This document shows positions 36,220 to 48,770 of a stretch of 64,000 bases of DNA, one piece after another. The stretch comes from Perkinsus olseni (taxonomy: Eukaryota; Perkinsozoa; Perkinsida; Perkinsidae): positions 124,001-188,000 of the forward strand of contig JABANP010000044.1 of the NCBI GenBank assembly GCA_013115135.1, in the 5' to 3' direction. Under the pieces are notes generated by a model. It was given only the letters and a program-made list of their open reading frames with translations, was not told the DNA's origin and did not search any database. Positions within the stretch are counted from its first letter, which is position 1. Each line of letters begins with the position of its first letter. The position numbers were made by a program, and so were the translations under genes.

Positions 36220-36750
36220 CTATACCTTCAAGGGAAACGATAGTATCATAACTGATGCGGTGAAGAGAGTAACATATACATTCGAATAGCATAATTCGTA
36301 TGTATTTCGTAGCTTATCGACAACGGCAAGCTGAGACGTGATGATTGTCCTGGAGACTGGGAGGCTGATAGGGTAAATCTCGCTTCCAGGTGAATTTTGA
36401 GACTTTGCCAGGTCGAAGTAGCCAAGATGATTCTTAAGGAGACGGAAAGAGCGAGGAATCTCAGTGCTCATGGTAAGCTTTGTCTCGCCTACGCGGTATC
36501 GCTCACTCACTCGAGGTACGAATGATGAAAACGATATCATCCACGATCTCTTCTCCAAGGTTGGCACACAGATATTTCGCAGATCCCTTCGAGCGATATT
36601 TCAGGTTGAAAACGGCATTGCAGTCGACATCAATTTCTCGCTTTCCAGCATCAGTGCAGTTGAAAAATTCAGAAGGTGTGCGATCGCCGGTAAACAAATT
36701 CTTGTGCTGCTCGACTCTCAGGTTTGTATCACAGCTGGAGAATGAGACCA
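36220..36750 (-). CDS. 3' exons of an unrecognised, probably extracellular protein
   Basis: An exon after tctcattctccag reads CDTNLRVEQHKNLFTGDRT, then REIDVDCNAVFNLKYRSKG and VDDIVFIIRTS. A very short 22-nt intron (gtgagtga to ccgcgtag) brings in phase ETKLTMSTEIPRSFRLLKNH, SLPVSRTIITSQLAVVDKLR and a final hydrophobic stretch (VYVTLFTASVMILSF) to a stop at 36220. Several cysteines plus a C-terminal hydrophobic tail suggest a secreted or membrane-anchored product. Upstream exons, perhaps including GGRPLPEASRVVMHNLARAH near 37100, may belong to the same gene. Family unknown. Confidence 0.4.
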
Positions 36751-37570
36751 AGGGTAATATATAGCGCCCCTATGATGGGGAAAACTTTTCACAAATTCTC
36801 ACAACAGATTTTGCCGGAGATAGACCAAGACCTAATACCAATAGTAGAAGTGATAGTGTTAGCGAGGATAATGACGGGCGCGAGGAGAGCTCAGGTAGTA
36901 CTGTAGCTTTTCTTCTACTTGTACAATTTTTTCACGATCTTGGTTTCAGACACGGAAATAGAGGATCAAAGATGCAACAAGGACGCTGAAAGTGGTGAGA
37001 AAAAGCAAACTAGGAAAGTTTCGAGTCTTGACTTTCAGAACCTGAACGAATTCCATTGACTGGAAAACGTGAGCACGCGCAAGATTATGCATTACTACTC
37101 TCGATGCCTCAGGCAAGGGACGACCACCGACACTCATAGATGGCAAGAGAAAATGCCGCCAGACACGAACAACGAAGCGTGCTGCGACATTTTGAATGTT
37201 CTCTATGCACAAAAAAGTGCACGTCAATGAATCGACTGAAGCAACATCGCCGATTAACCCACAATCTTTCTTGATTTGGCACCCCGTATGTTGCGTTCAC
37301 TCTCGATGTCCGCCCTGGCTGTTGGTTGAAACATGAAAAATACTGCTCGTTTCTATACGGCAAGACTCACAGATATCAGTCAATGTGGTGTAGGAAAAAG
37401 GAATAGATGAGAAACTCCGAATTTGTATCAAGGACAGAGAAATAGCGAGGGATGACGAACCGCGCGGGATACATACTCGGGGTAGCAGAGAAGCTGATGC
37501 TCGCGCGTTTCACATTCGTCTCTCGAGTCGAGGGAGAACGAGCATTCCACCGAGCCGGAAAGAGACCCGT

Positions 37571-40500
37571 CTAGCTATCCCGTATTGGTATCACCTTTAG
37601 TCCATCCGATATCATATGCACCGAAACTAGATTGAGCTCGTCGACAATGGCTCTGAGCTGCTTCAAGCAGGCTCTTACCAAGGCTTCGTTGTGGCAGTTT
37701 AGTCGACCATATGCATACAGAACCTCGACAGAGCAGTGAGATGAACTAACGCAGAGCAACAGAGAACAGTCTGTCGATAAAAACTGCTCATTCTCAGCAC
37801 AACCTTTGGAAGGAGGAACTAAAAATCATGCATCGTACCGTGCCTACCGATATAGAACTTGCAAAATAATTCAACGAAGTTCTTTTTCTAACGCACCAAG
37901 AATCTCTAGGGAACCCGATCCGCGACAGTTTAGCTCATATGCGTCTCTGAGTTAACGAGCATTACAGCAATCCGCGGCATCACTTTCATGCTCCGACCAC
38001 CTGAAGCTGTTACGTACCATGATCGCTAGGATGTCGCCGACACGCCCAATTCAATTCTAGAACCACCTATTCACGATTGCTACCGTGCCAAAACCCGACT
38101 ACCATTCCTAAAGCCTGCCCCTCGAACGCTGATATCTTAGAGATCACGAGGTTGGCCATTATATACAGGAAGATATCTGACCTGATCCCAGAGGTCCGAT
38201 TATCGCTGGCCAAAAGCAGAAGATAGGAATACAGTTTTGCTCTTGCTCCGTGCTAAAGCCGCTAGCGCGGAAAACGGGACGGTCGAACCAACGAGGAGGG
38301 CGCGCACGCTCATATCAATTCCTGTGCGCTCTTCGAGGTTGAAGACCAACGAGAGAATCTGGGAGTATCTCCTCGTTCCCATCTTTCTTGCTTTATCATG
38401 ACTTTAGCCATTGAATGGAGGATGCTTGCCAAACCCTGAGGGAGTCGCATCCTCTAAAAGCTTGTCATTCTTGGCGAGGTGCTTCGCCAAAGCACCGAAC
38501 AGTTTCACGTCGCGCTTGCCAAGGCCAGCAAACCTAGTGCAATGATTAACTTCAGGTAAATACCCTCACCAGGGATCGATCGCGGGTCCTACCCCTGCAT
38601 GGTATTCGCAGCACACCATACATCATAATCATCCACTATAGTAATCGCTCTAGCCGATAATCCTGCGAGCAATGGGGTGGCTATCGGGTGCCCTCGGCCC
38701 GCGCTCGCCAGCCCTAGAGATACCTGAAGCCCCAGGCAGAATAGAGACTATTTTCGAGAAAAAAACCGAAGTTACTTCGAGAAGCTAACAACAAAATTTC
38801 ATGCGCAGGAAAGTAATTTGATCGATCTCTCGAAATGGAAAACCGGTAGAATTCTCAAGTTCTGCATGATTTATGGAATTTCGGAAGAAGCGGCTAACCC
38901 CAGAAAACGAAAGTTGCCCAAATGAGTTCAAATTTCCGGCGTCAACTGTAATACTGAGATCGGCCACTAGAAAACACGGCGACCTCGCTTCCCCAGGAGT
39001 GCTCCGTTTTCACCTGCGATATCTGATCCGGTTGAAGATGATCTATATTATTCATTACATTCTCTAATAATGGACTCCACACTTCTTCGTTATACCTAAA
39101 TCTTGCTATCTTGCAATTACCCAACGGCGAATTACCGGTGGAGTTTGCCAAGACTTCCTATCGCTCGTGCTGCTAAACTCAGGTCGAGCCGGTCGCCCTT
39201 CTCTAACAAGACCGTGCACATGGCCGAGGCGAAGTCCTGTGTATTGGCCGATGGATGACCGCGCGCCACCAAAATTGCCTGACGGAATAGTCTTGCGCAA
39301 CACAGAATCATAAGGGAAGTCTCGAACCAATCCTAGGAAACTAAATAGTGAGCTCTGGGCTCCCTACCACATGCCGGAATCGAACCTGCGACCTCTTACC
39401 ATCTATGGAAGCCACTGCCGTGAGATACTGAACCGCAACGCTAGGTATATCCCCCTTGATAATCTCCTCCCATTGAGAAGTAGCGGCCTCGACAAGGCAT
39501 TCCCACAACCCAGGAATCACCTGAGAGTCGTCGAGTGAGAGTAATCACGTCGAAGATCCACGAGTCGAAGAAATGTATACAACGGATTTCGACAGGTCGC
39601 AAAGACTGTGTAACGATGTTCTCGTATCGGGAAAAGTTTGCCTCGTTCTCATCACCGTCATCGTTCTGACCCAGAGCTGCAATTCGTGGCAATTCTCTTC
39701 TTTAGGCTCCTCAGAAGATAAGAGCTTCTTTTCTCTGGTCAACTTGTAACGGATGCGACTGCGAGCTCTCGTATCCTCTGTTAGTCCTCTTGGAACATAG
39801 CAAAGGCGCACAAAAGCATACAACAAATTCAGGAAAGCTTCATGTCGACCAACACGACGCGAATGCCGTCAGTAGGGTGGTAATATTATCGCAACACATC
39901 CCACCCGAGTATTACCACTTCAGCCTTCGCCAGTGCTTTAACCACCTGCACCAGCTCGACCGGGTTCGTGAAATCCTCTATTCGACGCATAACCTGCGAG
40001 CAGAGGCGTAACATAGAACTGATTCCCCGATTCTCTAGGAGACGAACGAACATCTAATCCGCTTCAATGATGCTTTGAGTTCCTACGTCGTCAGCAATAT
40101 CCACGTAGAGCATCTGGTCTTTATAGCCAAGCGCACTGAACGCGTAGACTATTTGGCTGATATGGCTCGGCTCTAGCACTGGCAGCCTGTGAGGCACTTC
40201 ATCAGCTATTCTGAAGTGAGACGACGATCAACTGCTCAGCTGCAGCCATAGTTGCCATCGAACTGGGGCTCGGAGCCGCAGTTGCCCCGCAAAAAAATAT
40301 ATCATGTCTAGTTGATGACGAATGGGCTAAATTGAACAACTTCAACTAGGGCGGGTTTCCGTGAAATTTTATCTGTAATGGAGTTTTCACAAATTGCGTA
40401 CAATATCATCTATCACTAACCCCGACGTCGAGGGATTCAACTGAGGTCTCAATCGCGAAGATTCCCTATACTCCCAGATCGCGCCTCTCAACTCACCTCC

Positions 40501-41080
40501 GCAGAAGCTTCTCATTATGATATCGCAATTTCATGAGCCCACTGCAAAGCATCGACAGCTCGAGCGGGCCGAAAAATCGTAATCGCCCTGGTATAACCTC
40601 CGACAACCGTGCAAGCATCTTCTCGTGAACCACTCTGAAATAAAACGCCGAAGTCGTAATGGCTGATAGAATAGAAGGTTGATACAACGACCTCAACGCA
40701 AAACGCCCGGCGTTTTACTGTTTTACTTTACTTTTACTTTACGTTTTACAAAACGCCCGCGAAGAATCAGTGACCGAATATTTTGGAACACGCTCTCAAT
40801 CATAATCACACCTTTGGAACGCGCACTCATTAAGAAGTTTCTGCTCGCTCCTCTTCGCAGTCGAGAGAAAATACGGGTAGTTCGGTATCAGATTCATCGA
40901 TGATATCAAAATCGAGTCGTCCATACGCATAGAGCGAATGCCCCTTTCCATTACCCAGCTCTGCCAAATGCGACCATTACAAGACCAAGGCTTCGTGGTT
41001 TCATACCACTACAGACCTCTGCTATTCGCTGAGCATATCGAGCCATCAGGTCTGGCTCATCCAGACCGAATTGAACCTAG
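37571..41080 (-). CDS. organellar repeat protein of FASTK/heptatricopeptide (HPR) type
   Basis: Many minus-strand exons carry the same helical-repeat signature, about 37 residues per unit. They include DEPDLMARYAQRIAEVC then LGLVMVAFGRAG (about 41,000), RLRFFGPLELSMLCSGLMKL then RYHNEKLLRR (40,500), SHISQIVYAFSALGYKDQML (40,100) and NPVELVQVVKALAKAEV (39,950). Also in the series are IIKGDIPSVAVQYLTAVASI (39,410), SAMCTVLLEKGDRLDLSLAA (39,200), AGLGKRDVKLFGALAKHLAK (38,500), YSQILSLVFNLEERTGID (38,330) and VEVLYAYGRLNCHNEALVR (37,710). The 'Y/F-A-aG-L-x-x-x-D/N' pattern is typical of FASTK/HPR proteins that bind organellar RNA in alveolates. A C-terminal RAP domain would be expected but was not found, so the ends of the gene are open. 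Whether this is one gene or two is unresolved. Confidence 0.55.
39333..39399 (-). repeat. intron with tRNA T-arm/B-box-like motif in the repeat-protein gene
   Basis: This 67-nt intron (gtaagagg to tttcctag) follows an exon reading IPSVAVQYLTAVASIDG. Its first 25 bases are AGAGGTCGCAGGTTCGATTC then CGGC, that is a tRNA-type extra-loop/T-arm sequence starting right behind the donor. Confidence 0.5.
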
Positions 41081-41122
41081 ACAGAATTTGAAGGAGGGCG
41101 AATGCTCTAACCTTCGATGTGC

Positions 41123-41640
41123 TCAGTCTTTGTCGAAGACTGAGAAGATCGCACTTCTGTAGACTACAGTCTTCAGTGGTTCAATGATACCGCGAAAGCA
41201 AAAGTTTCCCATTATCTTAGCAACTGCTTCGAATGTGGTACCGAAACACCGAGCGACTCTATGACGCTTATGTGTGTATCGTGAGCGCCACCGCCCAGGT
41301 ATTACCGCCCGGAAAACATGAGGTCCAATCGTGCCGGCGTCCAAGCCCTCAGGGTTATACAGCAGACCTTTCACCATATCATCAGGAGTATCCCTCCTCC
41401 GTCGAGCATGCCATGGATTAGCCCAATCATTCTCATACCTGAATGGACGCCATTTCTCAGCTAAAAAGTTTACTAGGAAAGGACAAAAGACGAAAAATAG
41501 GTATGATGCTATTCTATGGCGATAACGGCTGCTTCTCTTCATACACCACAATAATGAGCACTTCGCTGATGCCAATGGTTCATGAGATGCCGTTGATACA
41601 GGCCGTCCCATCAAAAATTTCTAACTGGATTTCCAACGAC
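41123..41640 (-). CDS. unrecognised coding region
   Basis: A minus-strand open frame carries RPFRYENDWANPWHARRRRD, TPDDMVKGLLYNPEGLDAGT and IGPHVFRAVIPG. It has protein-like composition, and a hydrophobic stretch (ASYLFFVFCPFLVNFL) precedes them in the same frame. Short introns are likely within it. It lies between the repeat-protein gene and the small basic protein at 41839-42000 and may belong to either. No family recognised. Confidence 0.35.
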
Positions 41641-41838
41641 ATCATCACCACTGATCTTCATCTACCGATATTCACTAGAATCTCGCAACTAGGCGATACC
41701 CCAAAGATATTTTTCCGCTTCCTCTCGGATCTTTCGCCATGATAATATAATCTAAACGGTTCTACCGAGAAAAGAGCGAGTATTTGCCAGGTAGACATAG
41801 ACAGTATACGATGAGCCTTCTGCCCACTACTGCTGCTA

Positions 41839-42000
41839 TTACTTTTCATCAATAACTCCTTTCCTCTTCAATCTAAGCCGCGGCATAGTCTTACCGCCTC
41901 TCTCCCCAGCAGCCACTTCTCTCGCGCCCGGAATAGATCGCCATAGCTTGTTGAACTCTTTCGGCTTAGTGCCGTATCGTATAGGTGACCATTTCAGCAT
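41839..42000 (-). CDS. small basic protein or first exon, organellar ribosome-like character
   Basis: A frame of 53 codons from the ATG at 42000 to TAA at 41839 begins MLKWSPIRYGTKPKEFNKLW and ends MPRLRLKRKGVIDEK, strongly basic and free of acidic runs. A gtaata donor just before the stop (after GAT GAA AA) could instead splice in phase to a further basic exon (SERKRKNIFG). Composition resembles small organellar ribosomal proteins; this is impression, not a match. Confidence 0.4.
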   Translation of the reverse strand: MLKWSPIRYGTKPKEFNKLWRSIPGAREVAAGERGGKTMPRLRLKRKGVIDEK

Positions 42001-42403
42001 CGCCAAGGACCACTGCACTGAATCGTTGAACCGGAAAAGGGGCGAAGGCCAGGACCTACACGGAGATGCCGTCAGCCGATCATGCTGCTTTTATAGGGCG
42101 CGCGCTGTTTTGACTTAGTTTAGCGCTCGCCCGGAAGTGCGCGTTTGACTTCGCGCGTACCGTCCCTGCCGGGCCCCGTCTCGAACTACGAAATTGGCAA
42201 GGGATGACAGGATGAAGAAACGAACTCGAATGTTAGGATTTTCAAGGGCGTTTCGTGGAGAAAAATGGTTGAATGCGGGGGCATCTCGAGGTTGAGCGTG
42301 CGAGATACGGACGTGGTTGGGTTGGAGGCCATGCCAGACCAGCGAGGACGGAAGTTTTAACCCTCATAGAAGTTGGTTCTGTCGTTAGGTTGCCCTTTCA
42401 CTA

Positions 42404-44299
42404 ATGAAACGTTTGGTGAACAAGACTGAGCCGACGCCGGAGCAAATAGACAAGTAGATGCTATTTTCCTCCGCTAAGTTCGATTTAGTGAATCTCAGGT
42501 GGACGCCTGATAGCCTCATCGACCAGCTCCTGGCCGTGAAAGGCAAGCCAATAACGAAGGTGAGCCTTATCCCTGAGGAGAGGGTCGGATCCCTGGTTGA
42601 GATTTGGACATGCCTCTTTTTCAGCCGGTGCCGATGCAAGAAGCTGATATCAAATGCTGCATCGTTAAACTCAAAAAGATTCTCGAAGGTGATCACTGTA
42701 ATGCAACTGACTGGGTGACCCGTGTCTTAGGGGAACCGAGCCTGCTAAACGTCGATGCACCGTGCAAGATCGTTGGTGACATACATGGGCAGTATCCGGA
42801 CCTTCTACGCTTACTGGATTGTGGTGGTTTCCCTCCGGACACGAGGTGCGCGCTCATCGTTGTTAGGGGTTCGGTTGAGCGAGTTTTTTCAGATATCTTT
42901 TTCTTGGGAGACTATGTTGATCGCGGTGCGTACGGGATGGAGTGCATGGTGCTGCTATCCGCATTGAAGGTGAAGTTCCCAGATAAAATGTGAGCTATGA
43001 CCCACGGAGTCGATACCACTCCTTTCTGACTTCATCGCGTCAGCTACCTCCTCCGCGGCAATCACGAATGCGCGCCCATTTCACGTATTTACGGATTCTA
43101 TGATGAAGTGAAGCGACGGTTCAACGTCAAGCTCTGGAAGAGTTTCTGCGACATGTTCAATCTCCTACCTCTCGCGGGTTCGTCGAGCAATTTCGTGGCG
43201 CGTGACTCCATGTTGCCCCTCATCTCAGCCACCATCGATGAGAAGATATTCTGCGTTCATGCCGGGCTGAGCCCTGATCTTACCAGCATGTCGGCGATCA
43301 ATAATGTCAAGCGACCCATAGAGGTACGTTGCTACGAATCTGACGGCTCGACGGTTTCTCACGACCTCAATTGCTTATCGAGCAGTGTTCGACAGCGTCG
43401 AGCAGTTGAGGCCCTATCAGAGTAGAAACGAATATCATGAGTCTCTAATATGAACTTCGAACAGCCGCGGGCGTACGATCATGTGAATAATTCGTTTGTG
43501 GTGGTACAAATGTTTTACTCTACTTGCAATCTACGATGAAATAGAAATCCCATTGGCGCTGTAGAGGTGACATATGGATGTTTGGGCAAATGTAACGTTA
43601 GCGAGAGGACTACTGGGCTCACATCTTCAGCTTGCCAGCATGCAGTCTCTTGTCACTTATGTCCTTACCTCAAGAATGGTTTAGAATTTGCGAGCCCCGA
43701 CGTTGTTCGATTTAGTGACCGCTGTACCGAAAGAGGTGTTTAGGTTCCTGAGGAGGGTTTGGTCTGCGATTTATTATGGAGCGACCCCGAGCCTGGCGTA
43801 ACAGGTAAACATCAGGCGGCGATATTAAACTCGCAAACGATTATCCGCAGGTTGGGCTGAGAATGACCGTGGCGTGAGCTACACTTTCGGAGCTGATGTA
43901 GTACAGGATTTTCTAGAAAAGTAACCGTGGGCCTTCCTCGGGAGGGAGTACAGGCCGTGCAGGTTCGATTATGATTTGGTTGTGCGGGCACATCAAGTGG
44001 TGGAGGATGGTTACGAGTTTTTTGCCCAGCGTCAAATGGTAGTTTTCCTTGCTCTCAAGCTCCCCTCTGTTCAAGATTATTTCTATTGAGAGAATCCGTC
44101 AGTGAAGTTGTGGTACCTTATCCACTCTGTAGCCTCATTTTATCGGGGTTTTTGATTCATTGTTGAGATCGGTCAGGTAACGATATTCTCGGCACCTCAT
44201 TATTGCGGGGAGTTTGACAATGCGGGAGCTATGATGTCGATTCGGGACGACCTCATGTGCTCCTTCCAACTACTCAAACCATCGATTAAAAAGAAGTAG
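42404..44299 (+). CDS. protein phosphatase 1 catalytic subunit-like Ser/Thr phosphatase
   Basis: Eleven exons (42404-42453, 42499-42559, 42625-42688, 42731-42844, 42893-42989, 43044-43177, 43229-43323, 43744-43804, 43851-43920, 43963-44038, 44177-44299) give about 314 residues, the PP1 core length. Metal and phosphate ligands are all seen: GDIHGQ, GDYVDRG, LLRGNHE, the His in VHAGLSPDL and the one in [33 protein letters not shown] and the C-terminal LLKPSIKKK follow PP1 rather than PP2A. The [14 protein letters not shown] start also fits PP1. [14 protein letters not shown] at 42404 is a better start than the ATG at 42458, which lies inside a 45-nt intron. At the 42845-42892 junction the frame is off by one next to a TTTTT run; dropping one T restores [12 protein letters not shown]. 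Confidence 0.93.
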
Positions 44300-44304
44300 C
44301 GCAA

Positions 44305-44379
44305 TCAGTGGTGTAGTGGTGGATTTCGTTGTCATCCATCGATAGGTCGTGGGTTCCATCACTTAGTTTTGCGAATTTC
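44305..44379 (+). repeat. tRNA-like relic with intron-like borders downstream of PP1
   Basis: GTGTAGTGGTGGATTTCGTT is followed by GTCATCC, GGTCGTGGGTTCC and then ATCACT. AGTGGTG and CATCACT can pair over seven bases as an acceptor stem with one G-T pair, but the T-stem does not close properly. The stretch ends gcgaatttcag, an intron-acceptor form. It starts six bases past the PP1 stop, so it may lie in the 3' untranslated region. Confidence 0.4.
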
Positions 44380-44979
44380 AGGTGACGCCCGCTGAGGCCA
44401 ATCGTTCGAGAAGGCCCTTGAAGATGTACAATTCTTGTCCTTTATTTATAGATTCACCTCGGGGGTATCTTCTTGCGCGTGCGCTATCGGCAATCGCTCC
44501 GCTAGAGTGTGTGGGAATTGCCCCTCCACCTCCCCTCGTACTTATTATTCATTATTCGTATCATCATTCATATATCCTCGGCGTGGTAGTGCGGTTGCAC
44601 GCCTCCTCCCGTTGGTTCTTCTCTTTGATAAAGGTGTTGCATGATGACCTCATCGTTGCTGATCCTCTGATGATTTGCGTGAATAGTGACTCATCGCTCC
44701 AGGAGCAATTTGGTTCTAGATTGACCTGTATCAAGATATTACACGTTATTATGCTCTCTTGAGGTCCGCCACGTCGTCCATGCAGTGGATTCGTGAATTT
44801 AAGTGGGCGTGCTTTCCCTTGAGTCGGCCATTCACAGCGGTCCAATCGGCAATACTGGAGGCTTAAAATCGTCGAGACTATTAGCTCCGCTGAGCAAGAC
44901 AGTTTCGAGCTCGACGGATTGTGGATGCCCATGCGGTTTCGCTCCGCTCCCACGCGTCTCAGTTCATTTCTGAGGTGTA

Positions 44980-47349
44980 ATGATGCCAGCCTCCCCACCA
45001 ACTCCAACCTCTACCACTACTACCAGCGACGAGTTCTCTGTCGGCACGGCTGCTGATACCGCTACCTCGAAGGCTCTCGGCTCTCTCATGTCTCAAGGTG
45101 AGGGATCGACTCTGGTGTGGCCTTAGGCTGCTGTTGCTCTTCAGTGTTCCAGCAGCCGCCTCCATTCCCTGAGTCGGCCAAAGACACTCCGGGTAAGAGA
45201 CGAGTACATAGGCTGATGATGGCCATGAACTTTTCTCGGCGTCGACGCTCGAATTATTCTGGTATTTTCTGATACATATACAGCGAGAGTATCGTAACTT
45301 TCGTCTTGTGGTGCAGCAGCGCATCAGTCAAGCGGAAACTTGTCATGACTAAGGTATAGCTGCGGATTTTACTGAGCTTTCGTGGGCAACACTGGTAGCA
45401 TGCCAGTGTATGCTACCTGCCGGGGTCGGTAGGAGAAGGTTCCGTAGCACCACTTATATATTATCCTGCTATTGCTGTGTATTCAACTGACTCCAGAGGC
45501 TCTTCCAGTGCCGTCTCGAGTCGGCTTCCCCGACGAGTTGCCTCACAGCCATTCACCTTCAGATGACGATCTTCGGAGTGGCACGGATACTCGTATCTTC
45601 CATAAGACAAGAGTGTGCGTCTATTATAAATCCGAGTAGGAGAAACCGTTTCGATTGATTAATGACTCCCCCCTGCTTTAGTCGTGGCTGTGTGCACGGT
45701 GACAACTGTCTCTACGCCCATGGTGAAGAGGACCTTAAGATCGCGCCGGATCTCAGGTGGAATCCCTTTCGCTCACTCATCGAGTGATCCTCATAGCTTG
45801 ATCCGTTAAATCGCTTTGTTGGATAGCTTCAGCTGGCGCGAAATTTCACTCGTCAGTCTTGGGAGGGCTGAGAACGCTACCCGCAGACTCTGGTAGGGAC
45901 CGTGCGACGTGAGCGAATGGCCTTTTTGTATCGCAATTCTTTGTATGTTACACTGAATGTTGTTGCTTTTCGCCTTAGTGTATTGTTTAATATCTATATC
46001 TCTCAGAAAAACCACTCTCTGCGACAGGTGGGAGATGGATGCCTGCCCCCTCTCCGCTAGTGAGTGTAGATTCGCCCACGGAAGAGAGGTGGGTTCAGCT
46101 CGGGATGTTCCCTCCGACCTTCTCCTCAGGACTTGCGTGCTGTGGATATGAGTACGTCGAGAAGTCAGGCCTCCACTGCCAGTCCCACTCCGGTGTAGGG
46201 TCCTTGGGATCTTTCAATCAGCAAGCTGCATTTGACATACATTGGCCCCACATCAGCCTGATATCAATCATGACTCAGCTAGACTAATTTCTTCGTTATC
46301 ATCTAGAACTATTTTTGCTACTGGCGTAGCTCCTAAGAACTCACGCTGCTTCCTCTTTCGTTGCGGTATATCATTCATATTAGTCCAATCAAGTTGGATG
46401 AATATGGCTCTATCCGTTGTAGCATCATGAAGAGAGCTGTAATTAGTACATCCCTTCTAGCGCCTCTCACGTCCGTCGAAGATGCGTAACTGTCCTCATC
46501 ATGGCTTGAATCAGGTTCGACCGCCACCGTCGGGAGGTGATGACGCCAGTTGTGAGACAAACTCCTGAGAGAACAAGAATGAAGGTGATGAAATTTGCGT
46601 TGAGGCTTCGAACTCTGCTTGTCTGAAGAATGTCTTTGGTTCCAGGACTCCGCCGCTCGCGTCAGCGGGTTGATGGGAACACCGCTCTTCACTAGCGAAG
46701 GGTCGTTGGGGACGAGTGGAAGCCTTTCGGGCACTACGCCTGTCTCGGGCAGCGATGGGATCAACGTAGTCTGGCGGGTTCGTAGCCACCACCCTGTACA
46801 GATATGCGCCCCTACGGCTGCATTAGGCAGTCCACACTCGGGCTCGCTCCACCCGTCCACCGTAATTCTCATATCCCTCGCTCCTGCTGTTCCAGGATTG
46901 CCGACTGGTTCCCTGGTGATTGTATATTCCCTTTCGTTTGGTGCGTTGATGAAAACTAGAGTCCTCGGTGTACCAGCGCAGCGCGAAGAGTTCCATGCCA
47001 GCTAGGCCTTTGGAGTCTCCCTCTCTTTCACCGCCTACAGTCTGCTGAACGCGTTGGTACTGCACTCTTCTCAGCCCTGCCCTTGCACTCCTGAGGAATC
47101 TGTGAATGCTCTCACGCAGCTTGTGGGAGCTCTCCATCAGCAGCACACTCCAGCTACAGGTTGGTCGAGAGACGCTCTTCTTCCCTTCATTTCAGTTGTC
47201 AGGCGCTAGTGGCAGCGCAGGAAGCCCAGATTCTCATGCATCAGCAGCAGCAAGCTCTGGAAGCATATCTTCAAGCCAGTCCTCTCAACCCAGCTGCTGC
47301 CGCGGCTGCTCTCCTGGGGATACACAGCTACAGTCAATACGAACGTAAG
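44980..47349 (+). CDS. tandem CCCH zinc-finger protein (RNA-binding type)
   Basis: Exon 1 (44980-45097) starts MMPASPPTPTSTTTT. An early exon ends with the basic SVKRKLVMTK. Finger 1 is assembled from exon 45497-45635 (ending TRVCVYYKS) and exon 45682-45756 (RGCVHGDNCLYAHGEEDL), giving C-x8-C-x5-C-x3-H. Finger 2 is in exon 46007-46088 (TTLCDRWEMDACPLSASECR then FAHGRE), C-x7-C-x6-C-x3-H. After a 43-nt intron come DLRAVDMSTSRSQAST and Ser/Gly-rich exons (VSGLMGTPLFTSEGSLGT). Tandem CCCH proteins bind AU-rich or related RNA and control mRNA fate. The last part (47000-47349) can be read either as Ser/Ala-rich or as Gln/Ala-rich (MHQQQQALEAYLQ). The joins between exons 1 and 3 and after 46700 are not settled. 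Confidence 0.7.
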
Positions 47350-47789
47350 GGGAATGTGCGAGGAGTACACCCCGGTTTCTAGATTACACCAAGCGTTTTA
47401 TATTTATTGGGTAGCTTGTTGCGGCGGAGGCGAGCTTTTAGTAGTTCTCTCAGCCGTTAACTGTGATATCTTTATTCCTGCGCGATTTTTTGACCGCGAA
47501 CTGAGTGACCTTGCCAAACTTCATTTCGATGGTTCTCTTCAGAAGCTCCATACCCTCCGCTGAACCCCATGATGACACCGTTCCCAATGCCGGGCGTAAG
47601 AGGCTACCTTTCCTCTTTGTTAATGTAGGGGTTGTTCTCAGTTCGGAGACTACGTCCCCGCGCCTCCTGTTCCAATGGCCGCCATGCTGCCTCGATCTGA
47701 GGATGTTCAAAGTAAGTGACAGGTTGAACTGGGATAGCGAGCGGGTGTTGTACACTGACTTCTCGCTAAATGCCGTTGCGTATCGCCTG

Positions 47790-48000
47790 CTCAGTACCGC
47801 CATTGTCTCATTTCCACTCCAACGGTATTCGACAAGAGGTTGTGGGCCCATTTACTGTCAGGAACTCCGCTGAGAGGCGGAAGCTCTTCCTCGAGCGTTA
47901 TGGGAGGCAGCACCGAGAAAATAACGATTCTGTTGAGCGAAGAGTTCGACTGATGGAATTCATTGGCGTGGAATATGCCGATAGGAGCATTGGCGGATAG
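47790..48000 (+). CDS. 3' exon of an unrecognised gene
   Basis: An open frame reads GIRQEVVGPFTVRNSAERRK, LFLERYGRQHRENND and LMEFIGVEYADRSIGG and ends in TAG at 47998. Highly charged, protein-like; it may be the last exon of the CCCH gene or of a separate small gene. Upstream splicing was not resolved. Confidence 0.3.
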
Positions 48001-48770
48001 AAGCCAAGTTAGATTTCTGCATGAATCTGATAAGTTCAGTTATGTAAACACTCATCATCATCCTTCTTTCACTGGTCGTACCCCCCGCTGCTGCTAGTAC
48101 AACTACTGCTATCCAGGTGTTGTTACCGTTCAATTCGATGAGTATTCTCACTCAACTGCAAGCCTGCTACCATTATGATGTCCCGTTTTCATATATCCAT
48201 GATTATTCGAGATTAGGAACTCTCTGAGTTCAGGATAGACGCACGTTTAGGAGCGCCTCCGTGGAGGACAATTCATTATTATCACCGTCGCCGTCATGCT
48301 CGCCAATGCTTTTTCCTCTTACTGTTCATGCAGTGTTCACGTTGCTGTGAATTTGGGATCCTCCGGGAATTGATGGGGAGCTCTCTAGCAACGGTATTGA
48401 TGAGCATTGATGCGTCCATTGATGAGCGTACGACATACCGAGCATATTCTGGGACAAGAACTGGGAGACGGCAATGTCGGAGTAAAAGGGTAGCAGATGA
48501 ATAAACCTTCGAGCTTGATCTCTCACATGAGGTTAACATGTTCGGGAAGTTGTTGAAAACCGTCGAGGTTAGATCCTCTTTTCTTGCAAGCAGCATCACA
48601 GCCTGATTATTACTTGAACAATACTCCGATGGAACGATCCCGTTCAGTCCACGAAACTCGGCCCCACGTGATACGATCCGGTGAGCACACCGGCTCGCTC
48701 TAATTACACCCTGCGGGATCTCTTGTTTTGCAGTAGCACATCGAAGTGATGTGTCTGACCACATTACAAG
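48001..48770. other. region left of the minisatellite
   Basis: A minus-strand frame of 156 codons (48294-48764) is open right up to the array, starting MWSDTSLRCATAKQE, but shows no splice-supported neighbours or recognised domain. I do not call it a gene. Nothing else seen. Confidence 0.25.

Noticed and set aside
42458..42520. PP1 start at the ATG at 42458
   Set aside because: That ATG sits inside a 45-nt GT..AG intron. Using the ATG at 42404 gives a continuous N-terminus of PP1 type, and an in-frame TAG directly precedes the 42458 ATG.
42845..42892. Introns beginning GG instead of GT (PP1 and ISU1)
   Set aside because: The shift is explained more simply by one extra base in an adjacent homopolymer. 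Removal gives a better match to the PP1 family (RYLFLG) than the GG-donor reading does.
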